A stretch of 40,484 bases of DNA from Gemmatimonadaceae bacterium (GCA_014379205.1 JACMME010000315.1:1-40484), one strand, 5' to 3'; positions 1 through 8,204 are shown, numbered from the stretch's first letter. Numbers and translations are program-made. Notes: a model not told the origin generated them from the sequence alone.

Positions 1-6
1 ACGGTC

Positions 7-378
7 ATGGCCCTCTGGAACAAGCTAAAGGAAGAACTGGACAGCGCGGGCAAAATGGCCCAGGGTGCGCTGGACGAAGGAAAGGTCAGACTCGACTCCT
101 TCCGGACCCGGCAGCTCGCCGACAAGGCCGCTGAAGCGCTCGGCTACGCGGTTTACCGCGCGCGCGCCGCTGGTCGCGAGCTCGAGACCGAGACGTACAG
201 CCGCCTCAGCAGCACCCTCGCGCTTCACGAGATTGAGGCGACCCGCCTGGAGAGTCAGCTCTCTGACATGCTTTCCACCCGGAAATCAGGACGCGGCGGC
301 GCCGGCGCTTCTGACTCTGCTGGCACATCGGGGGGAACGTCCACGGCGTCTGGTGGCGACGCTACACCTCCGGTCTGA
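7..378 (+). CDS. Small coiled-coil protein of unknown function
   Basis: I do not recognise a named family. The 123-residue product has no signal peptide or membrane segment. Residues 1-92 are rich in Ala, Glu, Arg and Leu with a heptad-like spacing that suggests two or three long helices, and residues 93-123 are a disordered Gly/Ser/Thr/Ala tail. The pattern is like the small helical cytoplasmic proteins often found beside stress or cell-division genes, but that is only a resemblance. The start at position 7 is the first ATG; the ribosome site lies off the window, so a longer N-terminus cannot be excluded. The next gene is convergent on the other strand. The competing frame at 65-466 lacks this amphipathic pattern and is judged a shadow. 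Confidence 0.7.
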   Translation: MALWNKLKEELDSAGKMAQGALDEGKVRLDSFRTRQLADKAAEALGYAVYRARAAGRELETETYSRLSSTLALHEIEATRLESQLSDMLSTRKSGRGGAGASDSAGTSGGTSTASGGDATPPV

Positions 379-478
379 TCAGCGCACACGATCGCTCTAT
401 AATCCTCTAACGAACAACGGCTCGGCGCGCCCCTCTCGCGCCAGCCGGAGACACGCAGCGGACTGATTAACGGGAGCT

Positions 479-871
479 TCAGGAAGCTGCCACCCCAATA
501 ACAGCTGCGAACAGGACCACCAGAAGCGTCATTCTGAGAAAGGGTGGCACTGGGCTGGATGTCGCCGTAGTGTCGGGGACGAGGCGAAGTTCGGGGAACC
601 CCGAAATGCTGCGGTTTCGGCCCCCGCTTACCAAACGAGTGACGCGCAGGTGAAGCGTGTCCCCGCATGTGTGCGAGTCGCGTCCGCGAACACTCGTGAC
701 ACTGTCCACGCGCAGGGAGTCGCTGCCCGGCACCAGCATGACGATGGAGCGAGGCTGGGTGAATCGCACGTCGATATTGCCGCGGGAAGCTGCGCAGTTT
801 TCTTCTGTGTAAGTAGCACCCCCGCTTCTGCAACTCAGCAGCATCCCCGTTGACAGCGCCAGTGCTAACAT
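479..871 (-). CDS. Putative small lipoprotein with C-terminal hydrophobic segment
   Basis: The 130-residue product begins with a short hydrophobic signal ending in a lipobox (LLSC, Cys14), so it is probably lipid-anchored after export. The middle contains two further cysteines (in EENC and HTC) that could form a disulphide, and beta-rich sequence. The last 20 residues (after PPFLRM) are strongly hydrophobic and could form a membrane helix, odd for a lipoprotein. I chose the ATG at 871 because it puts the hydrophobic stretch at the N-terminus; the open frame runs on to 1093 with a sequence overlapping the amidohydrolase 3' end that does not look coding. GTG codons at 874 and 877 are alternatives. 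It follows the amidohydrolase by 80 bases on the same strand. Function unknown. Confidence 0.55.
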   Translation of the reverse strand: MLALALSTGMLLSCRSGGATYTEENCAASRGNIDVRFTQPRSIVMLVPGSDSLRVDSVTSVRGRDSHTCGDTLHLRVTRLVSGGRNRSISGFPELRLVPDTTATSSPVPPFLRMTLLVVLFAAVIGVAAS

Positions 872-951
872 CACCACACGAGCCGAGCCCGCTCGAGAAT
901 CACGTCCGCATGCAGCTTCTGCGCTCGGCTCGCATGTCACTTTTCGCAACT

Positions 952-2262
952 TCACGGCTTGGAGTACCGCGGAGGCAATGTGTCGTACCGCTGCATGAGC
1001 TGATCCTGGCGACTCGTTCCAAGCGTGACCGTCTTTCCTCTGAGAAGCACGTGCTCCACGCGCGTTGAGAGCTCGAACGGATCGCCGCTCCACACCACGA
1101 CATTCGCGTCCCGTCCAGCTCGCAGCGAGCCCACACGATCCGCGACGCCAAAAAGCTCCGCTGGAGCTAGCGTGATTGCGCGCAGAGCATCATCCCAGAC
1201 CATGCCATAAGCGACCGCGTTACCCGCCTCCTGCTTGATGTTTCGCACGTTGAACGCATCCGGGCTGCTCCCGGTGCCCACCAGAATGACTTCGACTCCG
1301 GCTCTCCGAAGGAGTGCGGGGTTATCCTGCCGCTGCCCCAGCGTCGAGAACGACGTGGGAATGTTGTTCATCGCGCCAGCCATGACGGGAACCTTTGCGG
1401 CCGCCAGTCGGTCGGCCACCATCCACGCCTCGGCACCGTTGCCTACGATGAGTTTCAGGTTGTAGTCGCGGGCAAGCTTTAGAGCGTTGTCGATGTCGCT
1501 CGCCTTGTCGGCTAGAATGAGAAATGGCAAGCGTCCCTGCACGACAGGTATCATTGCCTCGAGATCGAGACGGCTCGCGGAAAAGTCGCGTGTTTGTGAC
1601 CGCTCGAAATCAGCACGTCTGCGCATGTATGACCTTGTGTCCTCGAGTACCTCACGCAACCGCACCATCAGCTCGCCCCTCGATGCGACATTGGCGCTAC
1701 TGGCGTCGCCCACTTGCGCCACCATGGCTACGGGCGAGCGCAGCATCATGTCGCTTACAGTACCTTCGACTATATCCACGATTGCGGCCTGCCCCGCAAT
1801 CAACCCTCCCTGCGGAAAAACCACGGCGGTGGTTATGCCTTCATTGCGAGCGGGGGCGAGTAGAACTGAACTCGGATTCAACCCATCCCAGACGGTGAAC
1901 GCCGCATTTATTGCATCCTCTCCCGGACGCGCTGAGCCTTCACGAGTATCGGCGACCTGTCCAATCTCGACCAGACCGAGCTGCGTAGCCGGGTTGACGA
2001 TGCCCGGCGTCACCCACTTTCCGGACGCATCGATGCGCTGAGCACCCTCCGGGATCGCGATGTTCGCACCCACAGCGACGATCTTTCCGTCGCGAATGAG
2101 CACGGTTCCATTCTCGATTGGTGCACTGCTGACGGGATACAACTTGCCACCGGTGATGGCGATCGTTTGCGCGGCTACGGAGACCGCGAGCGCCACATGC
2201 AATCCGCAGATGATTGCCGTCGTGCGTGACACTCCAATCGCTTGCCTGATCGAGGAAGTCAT
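952..2262 (-). CDS. Exported amidohydrolase-fold protein lacking metal ligands (probable pseudoenzyme)
   Basis: This 436-residue protein has a signal peptide (about residues 1-31, ending AVSVAAQ) and an imidazolonepropionase-type amidohydrolase layout: an N-terminal beta domain (GKIVAVGA), a barrel, and the C-terminal RAGRDANVVVWSGDPFE signature. It aligns well with the product of the upstream gene, but each metal or catalytic position is changed: the HxH of strand 1 becomes A92-T-Q94, the VHNH histidines become A249 and K251, the FHH pair becomes G272-N273, and the final H..D becomes G327..G329. Amidohydrolases need these residues for one or two metals, so I infer no ordinary hydrolase activity; it may be a structural or regulatory partner. 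Its ATG overlaps the stop of the upstream gene (TGATG), implying translational coupling. Confidence 0.85.
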   Translation of the reverse strand: MTSSIRQAIGVSRTTAIICGLHVALAVSVAAQTIAITGGKLYPVSSAPIENGTVLIRDGKIVAVGANIAIPEGAQRIDASGKWVTPGIVNPATQLGLVEIGQVADTREGSARPGEDAINAAFTVWDGLNPSSVLLAPARNEGITTAVVFPQGGLIAGQAAIVDIVEGTVSDMMLRSPVAMVAQVGDASSANVASRGELMVRLREVLEDTRSYMRRRADFERSQTRDFSASRLDLEAMIPVVQGRLPFLILADKASDIDNALKLARDYNLKLIVGNGAEAWMVADRLAAAKVPVMAGAMNNIPTSFSTLGQRQDNPALLRRAGVEVILVGTGSSPDAFNVRNIKQEAGNAVAYGMVWDDALRAITLAPAELFGVADRVGSLRAGRDANVVVWSGDPFELSTRVEHVLLRGKTVTLGTSRQDQLMQRYDTLPPRYSKP

Positions 2263-3698
2263 CAGCGAGTCCCTCCACGCGGCGCGGTCACGTACCCCAG
2301 CTCGAAGTCTGTTCGCCAGACTTCCTCCGGATCGTCGCGATCCAGGACGAGCGCGCCATCGATCCAGACCTTGTCTGCACGGCTGTACACGCTGAATGGG
2401 TTACCGGACCAGAGGACAACGTCCGCATTCTTACCCACCTGGATTGTCCCGATTTTGTCGTCCAGACCCAGTGCCCACGCGGCATTCAGCGTCAGCCACT
2501 TGATGGCCTCGTCTTCATGAACGTCTATCCCGAGTAAACGCCCAGCCGCAATGGCTTTGGCCGCTTCCTGGTTGAGACGTTGCGAGCCGGAGGGATCGTC
2601 AGAATGAACGATTGAACGGGCGCCCGCCTTGTGTACCAGTGCGAGGTTCCCCTTCACGGCGTCCATCGCCTCCATCTTGAATGCCCCCCAATCCGCCCAG
2701 ACTGACGCGGATATTTCATTCTTCGCAAGAATATCCGCGATCTTGTACGCCTCCACACCGTGATGGAATGACCGAATCTTGTAACCAAACTCGGCAGCTA
2801 TATCCACCATTTGCGCCATCTCGTCAGCTCGGTAGCAATGGTTGTGCACATAGATATTGCCGCGGAGCACGTCAGCCAGCGTTTCCATTCCCAGGTCGCG
2901 TGCGGGCGGTTCTCCTTTCTTGTCTCCGCTCCACTTATCCCACTTGCGGCGATACTGCTCTGCTTGAATCCACGCCGCTCTGTAGCCTGCCACGTTACCC
3001 ATGCGTGTCGATGGACCGCGCTGCGCATAAACTCGTTTCGGGTTTTCGCCGCACGCCATCTTGAGACCGTATTTTGCTCCCGGAAACTTCATCCCCTGAA
3101 CAGTGCGCGATGGCACGACCTTGAGCACGACACTGCGTCCGCCGATGAGGTTTGCCGAGCCCGGCAGGACCTGCACCGTTGTGACCCCTCCTGCAAGATT
3201 GCGCGGAAACTGAGGATCCTGTGGCCATACGGAATGCTCCGCCCACACATGAGGTGTGGAGGGATTGGTTGCCTCGTTTCCGTCGCTATTGGCCTCGACA
3301 CCGGGGGACGCATACACTCCGAGATGCGAATGCGTGTCGATAATTCCGGGTGTGACGAATTTTCCGGAGCCATCGATAACCAGCGATCCAGCCGGAGCAT
3401 CAACCGATGCGCCGACCGCGGCGATCTTTCCGTCTCGCAGAAGAAGGGCGCCGTTGGAGATTCGCGGTCCCGCCGCGGTCAGAATCGTGACGTTTCGGAT
3501 CACCGTTGGCGGCGCTGCCAGCTGCTGGTACGTGCTCGGAAACGGATCTGCGTTGGGAACGGACAGCGCCCCCGCCCCATACTCGTTGTTTCGGGAAGTG
3601 TCGCCGGCCGCCGCGCGCTCCGGTGACGGGACTTCCTGGGCCTGTCGCGGCGCACAGGCTAATGCGGCTACGGCGAGCAGGAGAATTGCTTCTCGCAT
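2262..3698 (-). CDS. Lipoprotein amidohydrolase (imidazolonepropionase-like, metal-dependent)
   Basis: The 478-residue product carries a lipobox (LAVAALAC, Cys15) and should sit in the periplasm or outer membrane on a lipid anchor. It has a full amidohydrolase set: HSH at 123-125 after GIID, VHNH at 284-287, FHHG at 311-314 and VHSDDPSG with H365 and D367, followed by the NADVVLWSGNPFS end signature. Substrate is unknown; relatives are often called imidazolonepropionase-like or prolidase-like and may act on cyclic amides or dipeptides. I chose the ATG at 3698 because it places the signal at the N-terminus; the open frame extends to 3878 over the end of the neighbouring gene with no signal-like sequence. 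It is followed directly by its metal-less homologue, with which it probably forms a pair. Confidence 0.88.
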   Translation of the reverse strand: MREAILLLAVAALACAPRQAQEVPSPERAAAGDTSRNNEYGAGALSVPNADPFPSTYQQLAAPPTVIRNVTILTAAGPRISNGALLLRDGKIAAVGASVDAPAGSLVIDGSGKFVTPGIIDTHSHLGVYASPGVEANSDGNEATNPSTPHVWAEHSVWPQDPQFPRNLAGGVTTVQVLPGSANLIGGRSVVLKVVPSRTVQGMKFPGAKYGLKMACGENPKRVYAQRGPSTRMGNVAGYRAAWIQAEQYRRKWDKWSGDKKGEPPARDLGMETLADVLRGNIYVHNHCYRADEMAQMVDIAAEFGYKIRSFHHGVEAYKIADILAKNEISASVWADWGAFKMEAMDAVKGNLALVHKAGARSIVHSDDPSGSQRLNQEAAKAIAAGRLLGIDVHEDEAIKWLTLNAAWALGLDDKIGTIQVGKNADVVLWSGNPFSVYSRADKVWIDGALVLDRDDPEEVWRTDFELGYVTAPRGGTR

Positions 3699-3771
3699 CG
3701 GCGTGTTCACTCCATTGGGAGACGTATGGTTACCCGGGAAGCTATGATTGGCGACTGGGCGTCGCCAGACA

Positions 3772-4692
3772 TTACGGAAGGATGGCGCGCGGATTGGTTT
3801 CCAGCACTGCTCGCTCGAGTTTCTCACCCAGGTCAAGCGCGAGGAACTGATTGACGTTCGTGCGCATTCTGTCGACACCCGGACTTGGCCAATCCGTACC
3901 CCATAGAACCTTGCGCGACAGCTCGGAGAGGCGAGGAAAATATTCCAGCAGCCGCTTTGGCGGAATGCCCGAAAGATCCAGCCAAACGTTCGCGTGTCGT
4001 CGCAGGATGAAAAAAGCCTCGTTCATGTAGAGAGGGCGTCCCCCATGAGCCATGATGATGCGGAGATCCGGAAAGTCGATCGCGACGTCATCAATTTCCA
4101 TCGGGTTCCCATACTTGCTTCGCGCGCCGGGAAAGATGCTTGTTCCCGTATGAATCATCACCGGTAGCCCGCGCGCTTCGCACAACTTGTAGATGTCGCT
4201 TAGCGCGGTCAGCCCCTCCGTGTATGCATTGGCGGCAACGCGCATGTGGCACGGGTGAATCTTGAGAACCCGGGTACCGATCTCCAGGAGATGCTCCACT
4301 GACCGCGTGGCATTCACAGTCGTGTGAGGATCGACTCCGCCGTAAGGCAGAAGTCGTCGAGGATCAGCTTCCGCATATCGCGCTGCGAAGTCGTTGGTTG
4401 CCTCGGAGAAGCCCATGACATCCGGGCTCGGGTAATTCACCATTCCGACACGATCTATTCCGTCCTCGTCCATCACGGTGAGGAGCAGCTTCGGATCGCT
4501 CATAAGCGCCAGCAGAAACTCGAGCCGGTCACCTGCACCCTTTCGCATCACTTCAAGCGCGGCAGGCTTGAGCTGATCGAACGGCTGTATGTGGATGTGG
4601 ACGTCGGTGATGGCGAAGGGAGGATTGCGGACGGCGGATTGCGGGCTGTGCGGGGAATCAGGCGAATCCGGCATGGAGCTGTCCGGCATCAC
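3772..4692 (-). CDS. Amidohydrolase_2 family metal-dependent hydrolase
   Basis: A cytoplasmic TIM-barrel hydrolase of about 306 residues. The strand-1 metal motif DVHIHI, a central IHTGTSIFPG, the IMAHGGRPLY motif and a late GTDWPSPG Asp are all present, as in the amidohydrolase_2 family that includes ACMSD-like decarboxylases and lactone or cyclic-acid hydrolases. The start is GTG at 4692 or ATG at 4689, which overlaps the stop of the upstream enoyl-CoA hydratase (GTGATG), so it belongs to the acyl-CoA operon. The first 28 residues are low-complexity (PDSP repeats) and come from a 14-base-spaced repeat at 4622-4644; this looks like spacer DNA that became coding. A ring-opened acid or lactone is a plausible substrate, but that is inference from position. 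Confidence 0.82.
   Translation of the reverse strand: MMPDSSMPDSPDSPHSPQSAVRNPPFAITDVHIHIQPFDQLKPAALEVMRKGAGDRLEFLLALMSDPKLLLTVMDEDGIDRVGMVNYPSPDVMGFSEATNDFAARYAEADPRRLLPYGGVDPHTTVNATRSVEHLLEIGTRVLKIHPCHMRVAANAYTEGLTALSDIYKLCEARGLPVMIHTGTSIFPGARSKYGNPMEIDDVAIDFPDLRIIMAHGGRPLYMNEAFFILRRHANVWLDLSGIPPKRLLEYFPRLSELSRKVLWGTDWPSPGVDRMRTNVNQFLALDLGEKLERAVLETNPRAILP
4622..4644. repeat. GGATTGCGG direct repeat, 14-base spacing
   Basis: GGATTGCGG occurs at 4622-4630 and again at 4636-4644, 14 bases (two 7-base units) apart, with GGACGGC-like sequence between. It lies inside the 5' end of the amidohydrolase_2 gene and encodes its low-complexity start. Similar 7-base-period repeats of other sequence sit in spacers at 8188, 13361, 13439 and 34194. 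Confidence 0.6.
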
Positions 4693-5471
4693 AGCCCCGG
4701 AAAATTCGCGGGCCGTTTCTCCAGAAACGCACGTACACCCTCAACCTTGTCCTGGCTGGCGAAGCAGAGTTGAAAAAGCGCCGTCTCAAGCTTGAGGCCG
4801 TCATCCAGCGCAAGGTTAAGCGCGGCGCGAGTGGCTTCCTTGGCGGCGCTTACAGCGACCGGACTCTTCGATGCTATGGTCTCGCCCAGCGCGAGAGCCC
4901 GTTCGAGCAGAGCCTCTGGTGCATGTACTTCTTCCACGAGCCGGAGGCGCAGCGCTTCGCTCGCGTCGATCAACTCACCAGTCAGAATGAGTCTCAGCGC
5001 CGCGCCCTGCCCGATGATTCGCGGAAGTCGCTGAGTTCCACCGCCACCGGGGATAATTCCGAGGTTCACTTCAGGCTGTCCGAATCGAGCGGACGAGGAT
5101 GCCAGTCGAATGTCGCACGCCAGCGCCAACTCCATTCCGCCGCCCAGACAGTATCCATTAATGGCGGCGATCACCGGCTTCGGACTTCGCTCCAGTGCGT
5201 TGAAGACGGTCGGCATTTTCATAGCGCGATACTGCTGCACCGGTCCGCGTCCCTCAAACTCGCTTATGTCGGCGCCAGCAATGAACGCCTTGTCTCCGGC
5301 GCCCGTGATAACAATGGCTCGGACGCCGGCATCTCGATTCAAGCTGTCCATCACCCCGAGAAATGCGCACCGCATCTGCCCATCGAGCGCGTTGCGCTTC
5401 TCGGGCCGGTTCATGGTTACCAGCGCGACGCGCCCGCGCGTTTCAACCAGTACAACTTCTGACTCGCTCAT
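4689..5471 (-). CDS. Enoyl-CoA hydratase (crotonase family, PaaF-like)
   Basis: A 260-residue cytoplasmic crotonase that should add water to 2-trans-enoyl-CoA. The oxyanion-hole segment (AFIAGADISEF) and both catalytic glutamates are present, in GGGMELALACD and in QPEVNLGIIPG, so it is a true hydratase rather than an isomerase. The length is normal for the family. ATG at 5471 overlaps the stop of the 3-hydroxyacyl-CoA dehydrogenase gene (ATGA), so hydration and the following oxidation are encoded side by side. In a phenylacetate- or benzoate-type pathway it would take the PaaF role on 2,3-dehydroadipyl-CoA; in the fatty-acid setting it would be a short-chain hydratase. Family assignment is firm, the exact substrate is not. 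Confidence 0.93.
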   Translation of the reverse strand: MSESEVVLVETRGRVALVTMNRPEKRNALDGQMRCAFLGVMDSLNRDAGVRAIVITGAGDKAFIAGADISEFEGRGPVQQYRAMKMPTVFNALERSPKPVIAAINGYCLGGGMELALACDIRLASSSARFGQPEVNLGIIPGGGGTQRLPRIIGQGAALRLILTGELIDASEALRLRLVEEVHAPEALLERALALGETIASKSPVAVSAAKEATRAALNLALDDGLKLETALFQLCFASQDKVEGVRAFLEKRPANFPGL

Positions 5472-6334
5472 GCCTCGCTCTCCCAGCGGTAGAATCCCTG
5501 GCCACTCTTCTTTCCCAGCTTTCCCTCCGAGACCATGCGCCTGAGAAGGTCAGGAGCCTTGTACGTGTCTGCGCCAATAGTCGCGTGGAGATGATCGGCG
5601 ATCGCAAGCCGCACGTCGAGCCCCACTATGTCCGTGAGCCTCAACGGTCCAACGGGGTGATTGTAGCCCAGCTCCATTGCGCGGTCGATGTCTTCCGCGA
5701 TTGCCACTCCCTGCTCGAGCATGCGCATTGCCTCGAGACCCAGCACAACGCCCAGCCGGCTCGACGCGAAACCCGGCGAATCCTTTACAACAATGGGCGT
5801 CTTGCCGAGCGAGACCGCGAAGCGGCGGGCCACCTCCACGATCGCGTCGGACGTCTCGGTCCCACGTACAATTTCAACAAGCTTCATCACCGGCACAGGA
5901 TTGAAGAAGTGCAGGCCGATCATTCGGTCCTTGCGGGCGAGGACGCTGGCGATGGCTGAGATCGACAACGATGAAGTGTTGCTTGCGAAAATCGTTTGTG
6001 GAGATACGGCATCCTCGATGCTGCTGAAGAGTCGTTGCTTTAGCTCGAGCCGCTCCGGAATCGCCTCGATTACCAGATCGGCGTCGATCACGGCTTCCGC
6101 AGGTGTGCTGATGCAGGAGAGCCGGTCGAGCCCTGCCTGGCGTTCGGCAACCGTGCACTTGCCACGCTCGACCGCCTTGTCGAAAGCTGCGCGAATACGC
6201 GATTCACCGCGCTCCAGCGTTGCTGAATCAGCATCGGTTATCGCCACGGAATAGCCCGCCAGAGATGCTGCGTATGCGATGCCATGTCCCATCGTACCCG
6301 CGCCAATAACCGCTACACTGCGAATTTCGTTCAT
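5468..6334 (-). CDS. 3-hydroxyacyl-CoA dehydrogenase (3-hydroxybutyryl-CoA type, PaaH-like)
   Basis: A 288-residue NAD-dependent dehydrogenase that oxidises L-3-hydroxyacyl-CoA to 3-ketoacyl-CoA. The Rossmann motif GAGTMG is at residues 11-16, SNTSSLS and GLHFFNPVPVM carry the catalytic Ser and His region, and the C-terminal domain (YNHPVGPLRLTDIVG, KSGQGFY) is complete. Size matches stand-alone HBD/PaaH enzymes and not the large fusion FadB. It overlaps by four bases with the genes on both sides (glycerophosphodiesterase upstream, enoyl-CoA hydratase downstream), so one transcript is likely. In this cluster it would act on 3-hydroxyadipyl-CoA or a related intermediate, feeding the thiolase encoded at 9092-10297. 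Confidence 0.95.
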   Translation of the reverse strand: MNEIRSVAVIGAGTMGHGIAYAASLAGYSVAITDADSATLERGESRIRAAFDKAVERGKCTVAERQAGLDRLSCISTPAEAVIDADLVIEAIPERLELKQRLFSSIEDAVSPQTIFASNTSSLSISAIASVLARKDRMIGLHFFNPVPVMKLVEIVRGTETSDAIVEVARRFAVSLGKTPIVVKDSPGFASSRLGVVLGLEAMRMLEQGVAIAEDIDRAMELGYNHPVGPLRLTDIVGLDVRLAIADHLHATIGADTYKAPDLLRRMVSEGKLGKKSGQGFYRWESEA

Positions 6335-7032
6335 GCGTCCTCGAGTGATAAGCGCAAGGCACGCACATCATCCGCACAGATTCCATCGACGCCGAGCGCA
6401 GCAAGCATTCGAAAGGAATACTCATCCGGAGGCGTCCAGGCGATGACGCGTCCGCCGGCCGAGTGGATCGAATCGACGAGCTGGGCATCCGCCCAGGGCC
6501 AGTGAATCCAGTAATCGCGAGCAGCGGCCGCGCGTAGTGCGCCCGCGGGATCGGCGAGTCTGCTCGCCAGCAGAATGCCACCGAAAATGTTCGGAGCGGC
6601 CTTACGCGAGCGCAGCACAGCAACGTGATCGAAAGAATGAATGGCGCAACGGTGCCGCGCGGAGGACTCCTGAATCACCTCCACAACGGAATGCTCGATT
6701 CCTGCTCCCTTGAGCTCCACATAAACGTCGGCGCGGGCGCCCACCAGTGACAGAACTTCTTCAAGCGAGGGCGCCCGCTCCGAATCGCGCTCGGAAAACG
6801 AAGTCAGCTCCCGCATCGTGAGCTCCGCAATCGCACGGGTTTCCCCCGCGCCCGCCCCCACCGCAAGACGAACTGCGGGGTCATGATGCACTACAACCAC
6901 GCCATCGGATGTAGCGTGCACATCCAGTTCTATCCCTTCGGCACCGAGCTCGAGCGCTCGCTCGAACGCGGGAAGCGTGTTCTCCCTGTACTCCCTCGAC
7001 GCGCCGCGATGCGCGATGATCGACGGGCGCAC
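6331..7032 (-). CDS. ugpQ: Glycerophosphodiester phosphodiesterase
   Basis: A 233-residue cytoplasmic GDPD-family enzyme that would split glycerophosphodiesters into glycerol-3-phosphate and an alcohol. HRG at 8-10, the ENT triad at 17-19, ELDVH near 35-39 and HHDP at 49-52 give the full metal and catalytic set, and VYVELKG and the final GVDGICADD stretch match short bacterial members. There is no signal peptide, so it resembles cytoplasmic UgpQ rather than periplasmic GlpQ. It starts with GTG at 7032, nine bases after the BoxB-like gene, and its stop overlaps the dehydrogenase gene. It has no evident role in the surrounding CoA pathway; it may be a passenger or may release glycerol phosphate during membrane-lipid turnover. 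Confidence 0.92.
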   Translation of the reverse strand: MRPSIIAHRGASREYRENTLPAFERALELGAEGIELDVHATSDGVVVVHHDPAVRLAVGAGAGETRAIAELTMRELTSFSERDSERAPSLEEVLSLVGARADVYVELKGAGIEHSVVEVIQESSARHRCAIHSFDHVAVLRSRKAAPNIFGGILLASRLADPAGALRAAAARDYWIHWPWADAQLVDSIHSAGGRVIAWTPPDEYSFRMLAALGVDGICADDVRALRLSLEDA

Positions 7033-7041
7033 CTGGTGAAG

Positions 7042-8166
7042 TCAGTTCACCATGTGGTCTATCTTCCGGTGCTCTATCCAGTCGTTCTCCTTGAAGACCA
7101 CTCGCAGGAACTCCCGGTCCGCGTCGGTGGGTGTGACGGAAGCCACATACTCCTTGAAGTTCGCTCGTTCCATCGGTTCGCCATCAACGGTGAAAGTCTG
7201 GCCTTTGTAGATACCGATACGACGGTTGAACTTGACGCTCGGGATCGTGAGCTTGGGCTGGTCTTCCCCCACATGGTTGTTGAGACGGTCGATGAGACCC
7301 TGCACTTCCTGGCGATACAGTTCGCGCGCGGCCTCGTTAAGCTTGCCTACCTCCGGCGGTTGGGGATTGGTGCGCTCGTCGAAGCGCCCCTTGAGCCCCC
7401 ACGTATATGCCCACTGCGCTGACGACGAATGATCGCTGCCAAAGAGGTCGAACGCCGTAGACACCCATTTGTTGAAATACCGCTGCATGATGGCGGTGGG
7501 GATCTTGCCGGCCTTGATAATGCGCTGCAATCCGCTGTTCCCAGTGCCAAGGTGATATGACTCCTCCTTGAGCATGGGCTTCATCGAGCGGGAGAGAGGA
7601 GCAAAGCCCGATGTCGATAGCATTTGAAGCTGATACTTGCCGTCGCGGTCGATGAATTCGGTGTATGCGAAGAAGTCCAGCCAGTTCTCCACCGCTTCGT
7701 TGAAAGAGCCCAGCAGCCGCTCGTGCTCATCTGCGCGCCGCTGAAGCAGCTTCTCAGCTTCACGCTTGCCCTCGTCCCCGAAGTGTGTGACGAGCAGATA
7801 CGACATCTGCCAGCCATGACGCATCTCCTCCGCCATGACCCGGTATATGGAGAGTAGATCGTAGTCGGACGGCGCGCACTTCAGGAGGGCACGCTGCTGC
7901 TCGACTGACGCGAACTCAGTGTCCCCCTGGTATATGATGAGATTCTGCAGCGCATCGCGGATGCGCTGATCGGGGATATGCATCACGGTCGGCCATTTGC
8001 TCTGACCCCTGTAATGCCCGAATTCCACCTCGGCCACATCCGGGTCCGCAAGCTTCACGTCAAACTTGTAGTCCTTGAGCTCCTTGACATCGACGCCTAT
8101 GTCGGTCTGCCAGACTTTAAAGAGGTCGACCCAGTCGTCGAAATTGGTGATTTTCGTCAATGCCAT
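7042..8166 (-). CDS. Short BoxB-like diiron acyl-CoA epoxidase (phenylacetic acid catabolic family)
   Basis: The 374-residue protein matches, by my memory of the sequence, benzoyl-CoA 2,3-epoxidase BoxB: QGDTExASVEQQR near 80-92, EEMRH at 113-117, DRDGKYQL at 173-180, EESYH at 201-205, GLKGRF and RRIGIY. All six diiron ligands of BoxB appear to be kept (E84, E114, H117, D173, E202, H205). It is about 100 residues shorter than BoxB (about 470), with a shortened N-terminus and loops, and longer than PaaA (about 310). The predicted reaction is O2-dependent epoxidation of an aromatic or related acyl-CoA. No BoxA/PaaE reductase, BoxC or CoA ligase is encoded in this window. The start has a good AGGAG site. 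A 125-base gap precedes it, so it may have its own promoter. Confidence 0.85.
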   Translation of the reverse strand: MALTKITNFDDWVDLFKVWQTDIGVDVKELKDYKFDVKLADPDVAEVEFGHYRGQSKWPTVMHIPDQRIRDALQNLIIYQGDTEFASVEQQRALLKCAPSDYDLLSIYRVMAEEMRHGWQMSYLLVTHFGDEGKREAEKLLQRRADEHERLLGSFNEAVENWLDFFAYTEFIDRDGKYQLQMLSTSGFAPLSRSMKPMLKEESYHLGTGNSGLQRIIKAGKIPTAIMQRYFNKWVSTAFDLFGSDHSSSAQWAYTWGLKGRFDERTNPQPPEVGKLNEAARELYRQEVQGLIDRLNNHVGEDQPKLTIPSVKFNRRIGIYKGQTFTVDGEPMERANFKEYVASVTPTDADREFLRVVFKENDWIEHRKIDHMVN

Positions 8167-8187
8167 CTGAAGCTCCTGGTAGTGCGT

Positions 8188-8204
8188 GAATCCTGAATCC
8201 TGAA
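8188..8204. repeat. GAATCCT heptamer repeat in spacer
   Basis: Two adjacent copies of GAATCCT (8188-8194, 8195-8201) followed by GAA lie in the 125-base spacer between the BoxB-like gene and the PaaG-like gene. The rest of the spacer (8205-8291) shows no clear terminator or operator. Confidence 0.6.

Noticed and set aside
255-833. 192-codon open frame over the small lipoprotein gene
   Set aside because: It is out of frame with the lipobox-containing frame and has an Arg/His-rich composition without a signal or domain.
2811-3626. A 271-codon open frame antisense to the lipoprotein amidohydrolase gene
   Set aside because: The opposite strand encodes clear catalytic motifs; this frame has none.
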